A stretch of 64,000 nucleotides of DNA from Skermania piniformis (GTDB taxonomy: Bacteria; Actinomycetota; Actinomycetes; Mycobacteriales; Mycobacteriaceae): positions 4,162,603 to 4,226,602 of the forward strand of contig NZ_CP079105.1 of NCBI RefSeq assembly GCF_019285775.1, in the 5' to 3' direction. The position numbers were made by a program, and so were the translations under genes. The notes under the pieces are model-generated. The model was not told where the DNA came from. It saw only the letters and a program-made list of their open reading frames with translations, and searched no databases. Position 1 is the first letter of the stretch, and each line of letters begins with the position of its first letter. Shown here piece by piece: positions 36,464 to 45,184 of this stretch.

Positions 36464-37435
36464 GTGCGGCTGCCCAGCAAACTCCCGGTCGACGGGTTCG
36501 TGCTGGCAATCCTGGCGGTTGCGGTGCTGGCCGGCGCGCTGCCGGCGCGCGGTGCCGGCGCGGACATGTTGGGGTGGATCACCAAGATTGCGATCGCCGG
36601 GCTGTTCCTGCTCTACGGCGCCCGGCTGTCGACTCGGGAGGCCCTGGCCGGGCTGCGGCATTGGCGGTTGCACGCCGTCGTGCTCGCGTGTACCTATCTG
36701 GCGTTTCCGATCTTCGGGTGGGCCGCGCAGCTGCTCGTGCCGTCGGCGTTGCCGGCCGACCTGTACTCCGGCTTGCTCTATCTGTGCCTGGTGCCGTCGA
36801 CGGTGCAGTCGTCGATCGTGTTCACCTCGATTGCCAAGGGGAACGTGGCCGGTGCCGTGGTCAGTGCATCGTTGTCCAACCTGGTGGGTGTGTTCCTCAC
36901 CCCGGTGCTGGTGATCGCGTTGATGCACACCACCGGAGGAGTCGCGGTGGATCCGTCGTCGGTGCTCGACATCGTCGGGCAGCTGCTGGTGCCGTTCGTC
37001 GCCGGGCAGTTGCTGCGACCCTGGATCGCCGGCTGGGTGAGTGCCCACTCGGCCGGGCTGAAGCTGGTCGACCGGGGCTCGATCCTGCTGGTGGTCTACA
37101 GCGCGTTCAGCGCGAGCACGGTCGAGGGAATCTGGCACACGGTGTCGCCAGTGCAGGTCCTGGCGCTGCTCGGCTGCACCGGCGCCTTGCTCGCAGCGAT
37201 GCTCGCGGTGTCGGCCGGACTGAGCCGACTACTCCGATTCGGCCGGGGCGACCGGATCGTCGTGGTGTTCTGTGGGTCGAAGAAGAGCCTGGCCAGCGGG
37301 TTGCCGATGGCTACCGTGCTGTTCGCCGGCCAGCCGATCGGCCTGCTGCTGCTCCCGCTGATGCTGTTTCACCAGATTCAACTGATCGTCTGTGCCGCGT
37401 TGGCCGACCGGTGGGGCCGCGCGGCCCCCGAATAA
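36464..37435 (+). CDS. Bile acid:sodium symporter (BASS/SBF-like, DUF4137-type) family transporter
   Basis: The 323-residue protein has about nine membrane segments. GARLSTREALAGLRHWRLH near the start and CLVPSTVQSSIVFTSIAKGNVAGAVVSASLSNLVGVFLTPV in the middle are typical of the SBF-like branch, and FCGSKKSLASGLPMATVLF is its signature near the end. Members carry organic anions across the membrane; the substrate is unknown. It overlaps no neighbour and follows the DUF1648 gene closely, so co-transcription is likely. Confidence 0.88.
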   Translation: MRLPSKLPVDGFVLAILAVAVLAGALPARGAGADMLGWITKIAIAGLFLLYGARLSTREALAGLRHWRLHAVVLACTYLAFPIFGWAAQLLVPSALPADLYSGLLYLCLVPSTVQSSIVFTSIAKGNVAGAVVSASLSNLVGVFLTPVLVIALMHTTGGVAVDPSSVLDIVGQLLVPFVAGQLLRPWIAGWVSAHSAGLKLVDRGSILLVVYSAFSASTVEGIWHTVSPVQVLALLGCTGALLAAMLAVSAGLSRLLRFGRGDRIVVVFCGSKKSLASGLPMATVLFAGQPIGLLLLPLMLFHQIQLIVCAALADRWGRAAPE

Positions 37436-37470
37436 CTACGCAGTCGGTAGATTCTCGGCGCGCACCGGCG

Positions 37471-38121
37471 TCAGTTGCGCTCGACCTCGATCGGATGGGT
37501 GGCCAGCAACGCGAGCGGCATCGGCTGACGGCGTAACACCGCCGCCCACAGATCCACCCGCGGGTCGACCAACAGATCGCCGGCCCGCGCGGACAGCACC
37601 ATCCAGTCGCCGCGTTCCAGTTCGCTCTCCAGCTGACCGAACGTCCAACCGGAATAGCCGACGAAGATCCGGGCCCCCTCGACGAACGGCGCCAACCGGC
37701 GCGGATCGGCGTCGAGGTCGGCGATCGCCACCCGGCCGGCGACCCGGCGCAATCCCACCCGGCTGTCGCATTCGGCGCCCACCCGCAACACCGCGAGACA
37801 TAGTGCGGCATCGCGTTTCACCGGTCCGCCGACGTACAGCGAGGTCGGCCGGGACAGGGTGGCCCAGCGAGGCAACACCCGGCCGACCGGAATCTCACTG
37901 GGTCGGTTGATCACCACGCCGAGGCTGCCCCCGTCGTTGTGCTCGATGATGTAGATCACGGTCCGCCGGAAGGTCGGCTCGGTCAACTCGGTGGCCGCGA
38001 TGAGCAAACTCCCGGGCCGTACCTGCTCAGCTGCTGCGACTGCATCCCCGTACCGCTCCCGGAAGTCGGGTCGGCGGGACCCGTCATCCGCCTGCTCATC
38101 TTGCGCCACGTCCCCAATCAT
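37471..38121 (-). CDS. YqgE/AlgH family protein (UPF0301)
   Basis: The 216-residue protein contains GSLLIAATELTEPTFRRTVIYIIEHNDGGSLGVVINRPSEIPVGRVLP, the family signature, then LYVGGPV, ARIFVGYSGWTFGQLESELERGDWMVL. The family (M. tuberculosis Rv0038) is cytosolic and of uncertain role, with links to envelope or transcription control in other bacteria. Divergent from the hypothetical gene that follows, and near leuS and an MFS gene as in mycobacteria. Confidence 0.9.
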   Translation of the reverse strand: MIGDVAQDEQADDGSRRPDFRERYGDAVAAAEQVRPGSLLIAATELTEPTFRRTVIYIIEHNDGGSLGVVINRPSEIPVGRVLPRWATLSRPTSLYVGGPVKRDAALCLAVLRVGAECDSRVGLRRVAGRVAIADLDADPRRLAPFVEGARIFVGYSGWTFGQLESELERGDWMVLSARAGDLLVDPRVDLWAAVLRRQPMPLALLATHPIEVERN

Positions 38122-38159
38122 GACACTCGCGCGTTCCGCTGTCGTGGAACGGTTGTCGG

Positions 38160-39029
38160 GTGTACCGATTCACCAACCTCACCGCGGCGCTGCGGGACGA
38201 CGACAGCCCGTTGCGGGCATTTCTGCTGGACCGGTTTCCGCACGTCCGGCCGATCCAGCAGCGTTACCGTGCGGGCGCGGGGGAGTTGCTGGTGCCCGGC
38301 GGCAGCGCCGATCCGGCGACCGTCGGCACCGCGTTCGACTACCTGGTCCGATTCGCCCTGGACGCCGCATATCTGCCCGTACCGGCGATCATCGGCTTCG
38401 GCGACGATCCGGCGGCGGCACCGGTGCAGGCGATCGTCCGGACGGCGCAGAATGCCGAACCCGGCTCGGTCGAGCAGGCCCGAGCCGGGTGGGCCCTCGC
38501 CCTGTGCACCGACGTGTACCGGCGCGGACTGCGTCCCGACTCGCCGCTGACCGGACTGCTCGATGCCGGCCGGTTCACCGCGACGGAACTGCTCCGACTG
38601 GCCTCCCGGGACGCGCTCGGCCAGTTGGCCGCGCTGACCGAGGTCGCGGACGTTTTCCTGCTGCCCGAGCTGCGCGCCCGCGCGCCACTCGCGCTCGGGC
38701 CGACGTTTGCCGCATCGGTGCGGTGCGCGGCCGACGCCGATCTGATAGCCGACGGCGTGCTGATCGATATCAAGACTCGGCTCGGTCCGGCCGACCCCCG
38801 CACCGGCGCGCGGTCGGACCGGTTGCCCCGCGCCGACCTGTACCAACTGATCGGCTACGCGTTGTTCGACTCCACCGATCGTTACGGCATCCACGAAATC
38901 GGGCTCTACTCGGCTCGATACGGCTACTTCCCGCGCTGGCCGATCTGCGACGTGCTGGCCGAACTGGCCGGCGGGCCGGTGGACCTGGCCGGCGAGCGGC
39001 GAGCGGTCGCACGGCTGCTCGGTGGTTAG
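38160..39029 (+). CDS. Hypothetical protein with a possible PD-(D/E)XK nuclease motif
   Basis: A 289-residue cytosolic protein. The stretch ADADLIADGVLIDIKTR followed by LYQLIGYALFD is the typical D-x(n)-(D/E)-x-K core plus helix of the PD-(D/E)XK nuclease fold. The rest is helical with no clear domain. No other gene of a restriction or defence system is next to it. The GTG at 38160 is used as start; it is divergent from yqgE. A tandem repeat begins at its stop codon. Family is not recognised beyond this motif. Confidence 0.65.
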   Translation: MYRFTNLTAALRDDDSPLRAFLLDRFPHVRPIQQRYRAGAGELLVPGGSADPATVGTAFDYLVRFALDAAYLPVPAIIGFGDDPAAAPVQAIVRTAQNAEPGSVEQARAGWALALCTDVYRRGLRPDSPLTGLLDAGRFTATELLRLASRDALGQLAALTEVADVFLLPELRARAPLALGPTFAASVRCAADADLIADGVLIDIKTRLGPADPRTGARSDRLPRADLYQLIGYALFDSTDRYGIHEIGLYSARYGYFPRWPICDVLAELAGGPVDLAGERRAVARLLGG

Positions 39030-39070
39030 TCGCGTGGTGGTTGGTCGCGTGGTGGTTGGTCGCGTGGTGG
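39026..39070 (+). repeat. 15-bp tandem repeat, three copies, at the end of the preceding gene
   Basis: TTGGTCGCGTGGTGG is repeated three times (first copy with one mismatch). The first copy contains the TAG stop of the PD-(D/E)XK-like gene, the others lie in the 75 bp before the MFS gene. It is a simple tandem array without spacers, so not a CRISPR. Confidence 0.9.
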
Positions 39071-39104
39071 CGGACACGACCGGCCGGGCACTAATCTCGA
39101 CCCG

Positions 39105-40439
39105 GTGAGCGATCACGGACCGTCGGCATCGGCCGAAATCGCTCCCGCGCAACGACGTATTCGCGTGCGAACCGCACTGCGGGCCAGCCCCGGCCTGGGC
39201 AAGCTCACCGTCATCCGGTTCGCCGGACAGTTCGGCGACGGGATGTTCCAGGCGGCATTGTCCGGCGCAATCCTGTTCAATCCGGAACGGGAGACCGATC
39301 CGCTCGCGGTCGCGGCCGGATTCGCGGTGCTGCTGCTGCCGTACTCGATTCTCGGTCCGTACGCCGGCGCCATGCTGGACCGCTGGGATCGACGCAACGT
39401 CCTGTTGACCGCGAATCTGCTTCGCGCCGTGCTGATCTGTGCGGCCGCCGGCCTGGTCGCGGCCGGCGGCGGGCCCACCGCGCTGTTGCTGCTCGCGCTC
39501 ACGGTGATCGGGATCAGCCGATTCGTCCTCGCCGGGGCGAGCGCCGCACTGCCCCATGTGGTGCGACCGGGCTGGCTGATCCCGATGAACTCGCTGTTCG
39601 CCACCGCCGCGGCCGCATTCGGCGGCGTCGGCGCAGCCGTCGCGGTCGCGGTGATCGGCCTGCTCGGCGGAGGTGATTCGGCCGGCGCGGTCGCGGTGCT
39701 CGGCGCCGCCGCCGGATCGCTGCTGAGCGCACTGGCCGCGATCCGGTTTCGCCCGGGCGAGCTCGGACCGGACCGCGCCGGCGCGATCCGGTCCAGCGGG
39801 TGGGCCGGGTTCGCGGCGGGTCTGCGCACCGGGGTCCGCGCGGTCTGGTCCCGACCCGGCGTGACGACTGCATTGCTCGGGATCGGTGCGCACCGTGTGC
39901 TTTTCGGGATCGATACGTTGATCATGGTGTTGGTACTGCGCCAGCACAGCGCCGACACCATCGGCGGGCTGGTCGGCTTCGGCGTCGCGATCGCCGCAGC
40001 CGCCGCCGGCATGCTGTTCGCGGCGGTGGTGGCGCCCCTGCTCATCCCCCGGTTGGGCCGGTCCCGCACGGTCGTCGCCGGACTGCTGCTGGCCGCGGTC
40101 AGCCAGCTGACCCTGGTATCGCAGCTGACCCAACCGACCCTGCTGGCCGGGGCCGCGCTACTCGGGTGCACCGGCCAACTGGTCAAGCTGACCGGCGACG
40201 CCGCGTTGCAGCTGGAGGTCGACGACGCGCACCGCGGTCGGGTATTCGCGTTGCAGGACACCGTGTTCAACGGCGCTTTCGTGGTGGCGCTGACCGGAGC
40301 GGCGCTGCTGGTGCCGGCCGACGGCCGGTCGGTCGGGCTGGTTGTCGCCGGCGCCGGCGTCGTAGGACTGGCGTTGCTGGCGGTCGCGGCGAACGAGCTC
40401 AGCCGAGGGCGCGCAGACCGGGCACCACATCCCGGGTGA
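39105..40439 (+). CDS. MFS transporter
   Basis: A 444-residue protein with 12 predicted membrane segments. The loop between helices 2 and 3 reads [14 protein letters not shown] (MFS signature D-R-x-x-R), and the region [25 protein letters not shown] joins the two halves. Similar to the drug/efflux branch (M. tuberculosis Rv0037c, which also lies beside yqgE). Substrate unknown. GTG start. Its 3' end overlaps fgd on the other strand by 41 bp. Confidence 0.9.
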   Translation: MSDHGPSASAEIAPAQRRIRVRTALRASPGLGKLTVIRFAGQFGDGMFQAALSGAILFNPERETDPLAVAAGFAVLLLPYSILGPYAGAMLDRWDRRNVLLTANLLRAVLICAAAGLVAAGGGPTALLLLALTVIGISRFVLAGASAALPHVVRPGWLIPMNSLFATAAAAFGGVGAAVAVAVIGLLGGGDSAGAVAVLGAAAGSLLSALAAIRFRPGELGPDRAGAIRSSGWAGFAAGLRTGVRAVWSRPGVTTALLGIGAHRVLFGIDTLIMVLVLRQHSADTIGGLVGFGVAIAAAAAGMLFAAVVAPLLIPRLGRSRTVVAGLLLAAVSQLTLVSQLTQPTLLAGAALLGCTGQLVKLTGDAALQLEVDDAHRGRVFALQDTVFNGAFVVALTGAALLVPADGRSVGLVVAGAGVVGLALLAVAANELSRGRADRAPHPG

Positions 40440-41409
40440 ACTGCTCGAAGAACCGGCGCTGGTCTGCGCCCGGCGCGTGGAAGACCAGGTGGTTCAGTCC
40501 GGCATCCAGGTACGGCTGGATCTGGGCCAGCGCGGTGTCCGGGTCGGTGGCGACGATCCAACGTCGGGCGATCTGCTCGATCGGCAGCGCGTCGGCGGCG
40601 GCTTCCATCTCGATCGGGTCGTCGATCGAGTGCTTCTGTTCGGCAGACAACGACAGCGGCGCCCAGAACCGGGTGTTCTCCAATGCGAGGTCCGCATCGG
40701 TGTCGTAGGAGATCTTGATTTCGATCATCCGGTCGATTGCCGCCACGGACCGGTCCGCCTTCGCCGCCCCCTCGGCCAGCGCCGGCATCAGCTTGTCGGT
40801 GTAGAGCTCCATGCCTTTCCCGGACGTGCAGATGAAGCCGTCCGCAACTCGACCGGCGTACCGGGCGACCACCGGACCGCCGGCCGCGACATAGACCGGC
40901 ACCCCGCCATCGGGAACGTCGTAGATCGACGCACCGCGGGTGCGGTAGTACTCCCCGTCGAAATCCACCCGGTCCCCGCGCCACAACTCGCGCATCAATG
41001 CGATCGCCTCGCGCAGCCGGGCGAACCGCTCCTTGAAATCGGGCCATTCGCCCTGGAATCCGGTGGCGATCTCGTTCAACGCCTCGCCGGTACCGACGCC
41101 GAGCATGACCCGATCGGGATAAAGGCAGGCGGCGGTCGCGAAGTATTGCGCGACGACCGCCGGGTTGTACCGGAACGTGGGGGTGAGCACCGAGGTGCCG
41201 AGCATGATCCGCTCGGTCCGCTCGCCGACCGCGGACAGCCACGCCCACGACGCCGGGGCGTGCCCGCCGGTGTGTCGCCACGGCTGGAAATGATCGCTGA
41301 CCGTGGCCGAATCGAAGCCGAACCGCTCCGCGAGCACGCCCAGCTCGACCAGTTCGCGCGGTCCGAACTGCTCGGCCGACGCCTTGTATCCCAGTCTCAA
41401 TCCCGGCAT
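40399..41409 (-). CDS. fgd: F420-dependent glucose-6-phosphate dehydrogenase
   Basis: The 336-residue luciferase-fold enzyme starts [54 protein letters not shown], with the F420-binding Asp-His (SDHFQPW) and the phosphate/sugar-binding [24 protein letters not shown] motifs of Fgd1. It oxidises glucose-6-phosphate and produces F420H2 for enzymes such as the Ddn-like reductase at 11.2 kb. Length equals M. tuberculosis Fgd1. The C-terminus overlaps the MFS gene in convergent orientation. Confidence 0.95.
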   Translation of the reverse strand: MPGLRLGYKASAEQFGPRELVELGVLAERFGFDSATVSDHFQPWRHTGGHAPASWAWLSAVGERTERIMLGTSVLTPTFRYNPAVVAQYFATAACLYPDRVMLGVGTGEALNEIATGFQGEWPDFKERFARLREAIALMRELWRGDRVDFDGEYYRTRGASIYDVPDGGVPVYVAAGGPVVARYAGRVADGFICTSGKGMELYTDKLMPALAEGAAKADRSVAAIDRMIEIKISYDTDADLALENTRFWAPLSLSAEQKHSIDDPIEMEAAADALPIEQIARRWIVATDPDTALAQIQPYLDAGLNHLVFHAPGADQRRFFEQFTRDVVPGLRALG

Positions 41410-41422
41410 GCCGCCAGCGTAC

Positions 41423-42154
41423 TCACGCCGGGTCGGCCGGGGGGATGCCGATGTCTGCGCCGAACGTCCCGGTCATCCGGCCGACGAAATCATTGCGCGG
41501 GCCGCCGACCACGTCGGCCAGGGCACCCTGTTCGACCACCCGGCCCTGCTCCAGCACCGCAACCCGATCGGCCAGCGCCACCACGTCGGCGACATCGTGG
41601 CTGACCACGATGGCGATATGGCGCCGCCGGCGGAGCACCTCGCGTAACAACGCCCGGATCGCCGGGGCGGCCGCGGCGTCCAGCGCGGCCAGCGGCTCGT
41701 CCAACAACAACACCTCGGGTTCGGCGGCGAGTGCCCGCGCTATCGCCACCCGCTGCGCTTGGCCGCCGGACAGCTGCGCCGGTTTGCGACCACCGAGGTC
41801 GCCGACTCCTACCGCGCCGAGCAGTTCGCCGGCCCGGCGGCGGGACTGCGCCCGGCCGACCCGCCGGCACCGCAACGGGAACGCGACATTCGCGGTGGCG
41901 GACAGATGCGGGAAGAGCAACGGCTGCTGTGACAGCAGCCCGACCGGCCGTCGACTGGGCGGTCGCCCGGCGAGTTCCCGCCCGGCCAAGCACACCGACC
42001 CGCCGTCCGGGATCAGCCCGGCGATCACCTCCAACACGGTCGACTTGCCGGCGCCGTTCGGGCCGAGCAACGCCAGGACCTCGCCGGCGGCGATCTGCAA
42101 CCGGACGGCGACGTCGCGCTCCGGCACGGCCAGGTCCAGCGTCAGACCGCTCAC
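41423..42154 (-). CDS. modC: Molybdate ABC importer ATP-binding protein
   Basis: The 243-residue ATPase has Walker [13 protein letters not shown]-loop [13 protein letters not shown], signature [17 protein letters not shown] and Walker [13 protein letters not shown]. It lacks the C-terminal TOBE domain of classical ModC; a separate TOBE gene is found just upstream of modA. GTG start overlaps the modB stop (GTGA). Confidence 0.92.
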   Translation of the reverse strand: MSGLTLDLAVPERDVAVRLQIAAGEVLALLGPNGAGKSTVLEVIAGLIPDGGSVCLAGRELAGRPPSRRPVGLLSQQPLLFPHLSATANVAFPLRCRRVGRAQSRRRAGELLGAVGVGDLGGRKPAQLSGGQAQRVAIARALAAEPEVLLLDEPLAALDAAAAPAIRALLREVLRRRRHIAIVVSHDVADVVALADRVAVLEQGRVVEQGALADVVGGPRNDFVGRMTGTFGADIGIPPADPA

Positions 42155-42942
42155 CAGGCGCCCCGCGAACGCGGCCGGGCGAGCACCACGATCAGCACGG
42201 CTACCGCGACCAGCACCAGGGACAGGGCGACGGCGGCGTCCGGGTCGGTCTCCCGTTGCAGATAGATCTCCAGCGGCAGCGTGCGGGTGCGACCCTGCAG
42301 GCTCCCGGCGAAGGTGAGGGTGGCGCCGAATTCGCCCAGCGCGCGGGCGAACGACAACACCACCCCGGACGCCAGCGCCGGCGCCAGCAGCGGAATCGTC
42401 ACCCGCAACAGCACGGTGCTCGGCCGGGCACCGAGCGTCGCAGCGATCGCCTCGTAGCGCTGCCCACCGCTACGCATCGCACCCTCCAGCGTCAGCACCA
42501 GAAACGGCAGCGCGACGAACGTCTGCGCGAGTACCACCGCGGTGGTGCTGAACGCGATCTGCACCCCGGCCGCGACCAGGTGTCGGCCGAGCAGACCGGT
42601 CCGGCCGAACGCCCCGAGCAGTGCGATCCCCCCGACCACCGGGGGGAGCACCAACGGGAGCAGCACCAGCGCCCGGATCACCGCCATGCCGCGCCACGGC
42701 ACCCGGGCCAGCACGACCGCCATCGGCACCCCGAGCAGCACACAGGCCACGGTGGCCGCCGACGCGGTGCGCAGGCTCAACTCCAGGGCGGCGCGCGACG
42801 ATTCCGAGGTGATCAAGGCAACGAACCGGGGCCAATCCACCTGGCCGACCATGGCGAACAGCGGCACGGTGACCAGCGCGAACCCGACCACGCAGGGCAC
42901 CAGCAGCCACACCGGAACGGCCGGATTACGCCATCTCAGCAC
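42151..42942 (-). CDS. modB: Molybdate ABC importer permease
   Basis: A 263-residue permease with five to six membrane helices and the EAA loop ([28 protein letters not shown]), preceded by [13 protein letters not shown]-type ModB sequence ([17 protein letters not shown]). [31 protein letters not shown] is characteristic of ModB. It forms the membrane channel and is coupled to modC; a 15 bp gap separates it from modA. Confidence 0.93.
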   Translation of the reverse strand: MLRWRNPAVPVWLLVPCVVGFALVTVPLFAMVGQVDWPRFVALITSESSRAALELSLRTASAATVACVLLGVPMAVVLARVPWRGMAVIRALVLLPLVLPPVVGGIALLGAFGRTGLLGRHLVAAGVQIAFSTTAVVLAQTFVALPFLVLTLEGAMRSGGQRYEAIAATLGARPSTVLLRVTIPLLAPALASGVVLSFARALGEFGATLTFAGSLQGRTRTLPLEIYLQRETDPDAAVALSLVLVAVAVLIVVLARPRSRGAW

Positions 42943-42957
42943 CGCCCGCTCAACCCG

Positions 42958-43863
42958 TCACGGCGCGCCGAACCCGGCCTGCTGTAGCACGTCGCGTCCC
43001 TGCGGACCGGCGACCAGTTCGGCGAATTCCCGCCCCCCCGTGGCGTTCTTCGCGTCGGCGAGCACCCCGATGGGGTAGATGTTCACCACGCCGGACGACT
43101 CGGCGAACGGCACGGCGGTCACCTTGTCGCCGGCACCGGAGGCATCCGTGCGGTATACCAGCCCGGCGTCGGCCTGCCCGGAGGTGACCTTGCCGAGCAC
43201 GTCGGTGACCGCTTGCTCCTCGCTGACCGGCTTGATGTCGACGTTCGCCGCCTGTTCCACCTTCACCGCCGCCGACCCGCACGGCACCTGCGGGGCGCAG
43301 ACCACGACCGAGACATCCGGCCGGGTCAGGTCGGCGAGCGTGGCGATGCCCTTCGGATTGCCCGGGGCCACTGCGATGGTCAGCGTGTTGCTGGCGAAGT
43401 TCACCGGCTGATCGGTGATCTCGTGCGCGTCGGTCACCTTGGTCATGTTCGCGGTGTCGGCCGACGCGAACACGTCGGCCGGTGCGCCGGCGATGATCTG
43501 TTGCGCCAGATCGGACGAACCGGCGAACTGGAAATCGACCTTGCTGCCCGGGTACGCCTGCTCGAACTGCCGGCCGAGCTCGGTGAACGTCGCCTTCAGC
43601 GACGCCGCCGCAAACACCGTCACCGGGCCCGTGGCCGCACTGTCGGTCGCCGACGAACCGGACGCCGTAGCGCCCGACCCGGACGAATCGGTGGAACTGC
43701 ACCCGACCAAGGTCAGCGCGCTCGCCGCGATCAGGACTCGGGCGGCGTTTCGACGACCACGTTGGTCGCCTTCACGGTGGCCACCGCCACCCTCCCCGGC
43801 GCCAAACCGAGCTCCCGGACGGCTTCGCTGCTGATCAACGACACGACTGTGAACGGTCCGCAT
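42958..43863 (-). CDS. modA: Molybdate-binding lipoprotein, start uncertain
   Basis: The mature part is a typical ModA: VTVFAAASLKATFTELGRQFEQAYPGSKVDFQFAGSSDLAQQIIAGAPADVFASAD, then TLTIAVAPGNPKGI, AGLVYRTDA and a C-terminal VAGPQGRDVLQQAGF. The lipoprotein signal RRNAARVLIAASALTLVGCSS lies about 40 residues after the ATG at 43863. That ATG is the only canonical start in frame before the signal, so the leader would be unusually long, basic and would overlap the TOBE gene by 133 bp. A non-standard start (CTG overlapping the TOBE gene stop falls inside the signal) or a sequence error is possible. Confidence 0.85.
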   Translation of the reverse strand: MRTVHSRVVDQQRSRPGARFGAGEGGGGHREGDQRGRRNAARVLIAASALTLVGCSSTDSSGSGATASGSSATDSAATGPVTVFAAASLKATFTELGRQFEQAYPGSKVDFQFAGSSDLAQQIIAGAPADVFASADTANMTKVTDAHEITDQPVNFASNTLTIAVAPGNPKGIATLADLTRPDVSVVVCAPQVPCGSAAVKVEQAANVDIKPVSEEQAVTDVLGKVTSGQADAGLVYRTDASGAGDKVTAVPFAESSGVVNIYPIGVLADAKNATGGREFAELVAGPQGRDVLQQAGFGAP

Positions 43864-44135
43864 TGCATCTCCACCTGTGCCATCACCCCGTCGACGACCA
43901 CATTGGTCACCAGGCCGGGAAACCGATTGCGCGCGGAACTGGAACCGGACAACGGCCACCGCGGCGCGCGCGCGGCGTTGTCCCGGGCGAAGGCGGCGAG
44001 CGTCGCTCCGTCCACCACCAGACGACCCGACTCGTCTCGCTCGGCGACCAACGAGCCACCGTCGATCCACCGTCGCACGGTGTCGTCGCTGACCCCGAGC
44101 ACAGCGGCTGCATCCCGGATTCGCAGACTGGACAC
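43731..44135 (-). CDS. TOBE-domain protein with N-terminal helix-turn-helix (molybdate-responsive type)
   Basis: A 134-residue protein. Residues 1-60 (SLRIRDAAAVLGVSDDTVRRWIDGGSLVAERDESGRLVV) form an excisionase/MerR-like helix-turn-helix. Residues 70-134 are a single TOBE (Mop-like) module, FPGLVTNVVVDGVMAQVEMQCGPFTVVSLISSEAVRELGL, that binds molybdate or a molybdopterin. Members next to modABC are thought to sense molybdate and control the importer. It is first in the cluster and divergent from the DUF2993 gene. Confidence 0.88.
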   Translation of the reverse strand: MSSLRIRDAAAVLGVSDDTVRRWIDGGSLVAERDESGRLVVDGATLAAFARDNAARAPRWPLSGSSSARNRFPGLVTNVVVDGVMAQVEMQCGPFTVVSLISSEAVRELGLAPGRVAVATVKATNVVVETPPES

Positions 44136-44258
44136 AGCACCGAAGATTACCGCGGTTTCGGCGGAAACATCCGATCGGAACCGTAGCTGCGGCGCAGTTC
44201 GGCTATCTGCCGACAACACGCGGTACGACACAGCCCGGCGGCATACGCTCGAATCGTC

Positions 44259-45137
44259 ATGCCGTCCTACTTCGACCCACGCAACTTCGATCCCCGCAAT
44301 CTCGACCCACGCAATCTGGATCCACGCAATCTGGATCCACGCAGTCTCGATCCACGTACCTGGACGCCGTTTCGGGCGGCCGGCGCCGGGCGGGCCTGGC
44401 TGGATCAGTGGCTGACGATGACCACTGCCTGGGTCGACCCGGTGGCGATGCTCGGCTCCGGCACGGTCACCGCGTTGATGCCGGACGTGGTGGTCGACGC
44501 GCTGTCGCTGGGTATCGCCAGTCGATTCGGCGGGCAGCGGATTCGGCTCACCTTGGCCGATCGCGCGGTGAGCGCCGAACTGCGTTCGCTTTCGGTCCGT
44601 CGCACCGGGGCATTCCTGCAGGTCACCGTGGAGCTGGCCGATCTCGACTGGGACGGGTACCCCGTCCGCTCGGTTCAGATTGTGGCCAACCGGGTTCGGC
44701 TGATCCCCGGCGTGCCGACGCGGATCGACGCCGCGCAGATCGACGTCGAGGCGGCACTGGCGACCACCACGCTGTTGGACTGGATCAATCAGCAGGGGAC
44801 GGATTGGCGAATCGCACTCGATCCCGCAACCGGTAAGTTGCTGGCCACCCACCAGAGCCGCGGCATCGTCGCCGAGGTCACCGGCCGGATCACCGACGAC
44901 CTGCTCCGGATCGACATCGGCCGGGCCAGTTGGCGCGGCGTGCCGGTGCCGTCCTGGCTCCTTCCGTCGCGCACCGTGCCGCTGTCCGACCTGCCGAACC
45001 AGACCCGGATCGTCCGCGCCGTGCGCGAACGCGGGATGGTGTACATCACCCTGGACATCCCGCAGACCAGCGGCTCGTTCGACCTCGGGCAGATGCGCGA
45101 CGCGATCGTCGGCGGCACCGCACTGAAGTTTTGGTGA
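44259..45137 (+). CDS. DUF2993 (LmeA-like lipid-binding) protein with N-terminal pentapeptide repeat
   Basis: A 292-residue protein whose N-terminus is six copies of F/L-D-P-R-N/S/T (residues 5-34). The remainder is a DUF2993 domain: LADRAVSAELRSLSVRRTGAFLQVTVELADLDWDGYPVRSVQIVANRVRLIPG and ITLDIPQTSGSFDLG at the end. LmeA in mycobacteria is a periplasmic lipid-binding protein of mannan metabolism; here a normal signal peptide is missing, since the repeat occupies its place. A short hydrophobic stretch is not evident. Alternatively the true start could be the internal methionine after the repeat. Divergent from the TOBE gene. Confidence 0.8.
   Translation: MPSYFDPRNFDPRNLDPRNLDPRNLDPRSLDPRTWTPFRAAGAGRAWLDQWLTMTTAWVDPVAMLGSGTVTALMPDVVVDALSLGIASRFGGQRIRLTLADRAVSAELRSLSVRRTGAFLQVTVELADLDWDGYPVRSVQIVANRVRLIPGVPTRIDAAQIDVEAALATTTLLDWINQQGTDWRIALDPATGKLLATHQSRGIVAEVTGRITDDLLRIDIGRASWRGVPVPSWLLPSRTVPLSDLPNQTRIVRAVRERGMVYITLDIPQTSGSFDLGQMRDAIVGGTALKFW
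44271..44360 (+). repeat. 15-bp in-frame tandem repeat encoding six DPRN-type pentapeptides
   Basis: Six consecutive 15-bp units encode FDPRN twice, LDPRN twice, LDPRS and LDPRT at the beginning of the DUF2993 protein. Third positions differ between units, so the repeat is somewhat diverged and kept in frame. Confidence 0.95.
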
Positions 45138-45178
45138 GTACTGAATTCTGGTGAATACCGGAGTTCTGGTGAGTACGG
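45129..45178 (+). repeat. Imperfect 17-18-bp triplicate at the end of the DUF2993 gene
   Basis: Three copies of a TTCTGGTGAGTAC-like unit spaced 17-18 bp. The first includes the TGA stop of the DUF2993 gene and the others fill the 47 bp before pcnA. No function is apparent. Confidence 0.75.
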
Positions 45179-45184
45179 GTCGCG

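Noticed and set aside
39026-39070. Short regularly repeated sequence as a possible CRISPR array
   Set aside because: The 15-bp units are directly adjacent with no spacers, so it is a simple tandem repeat. No other CRISPR-like array was found in the window.
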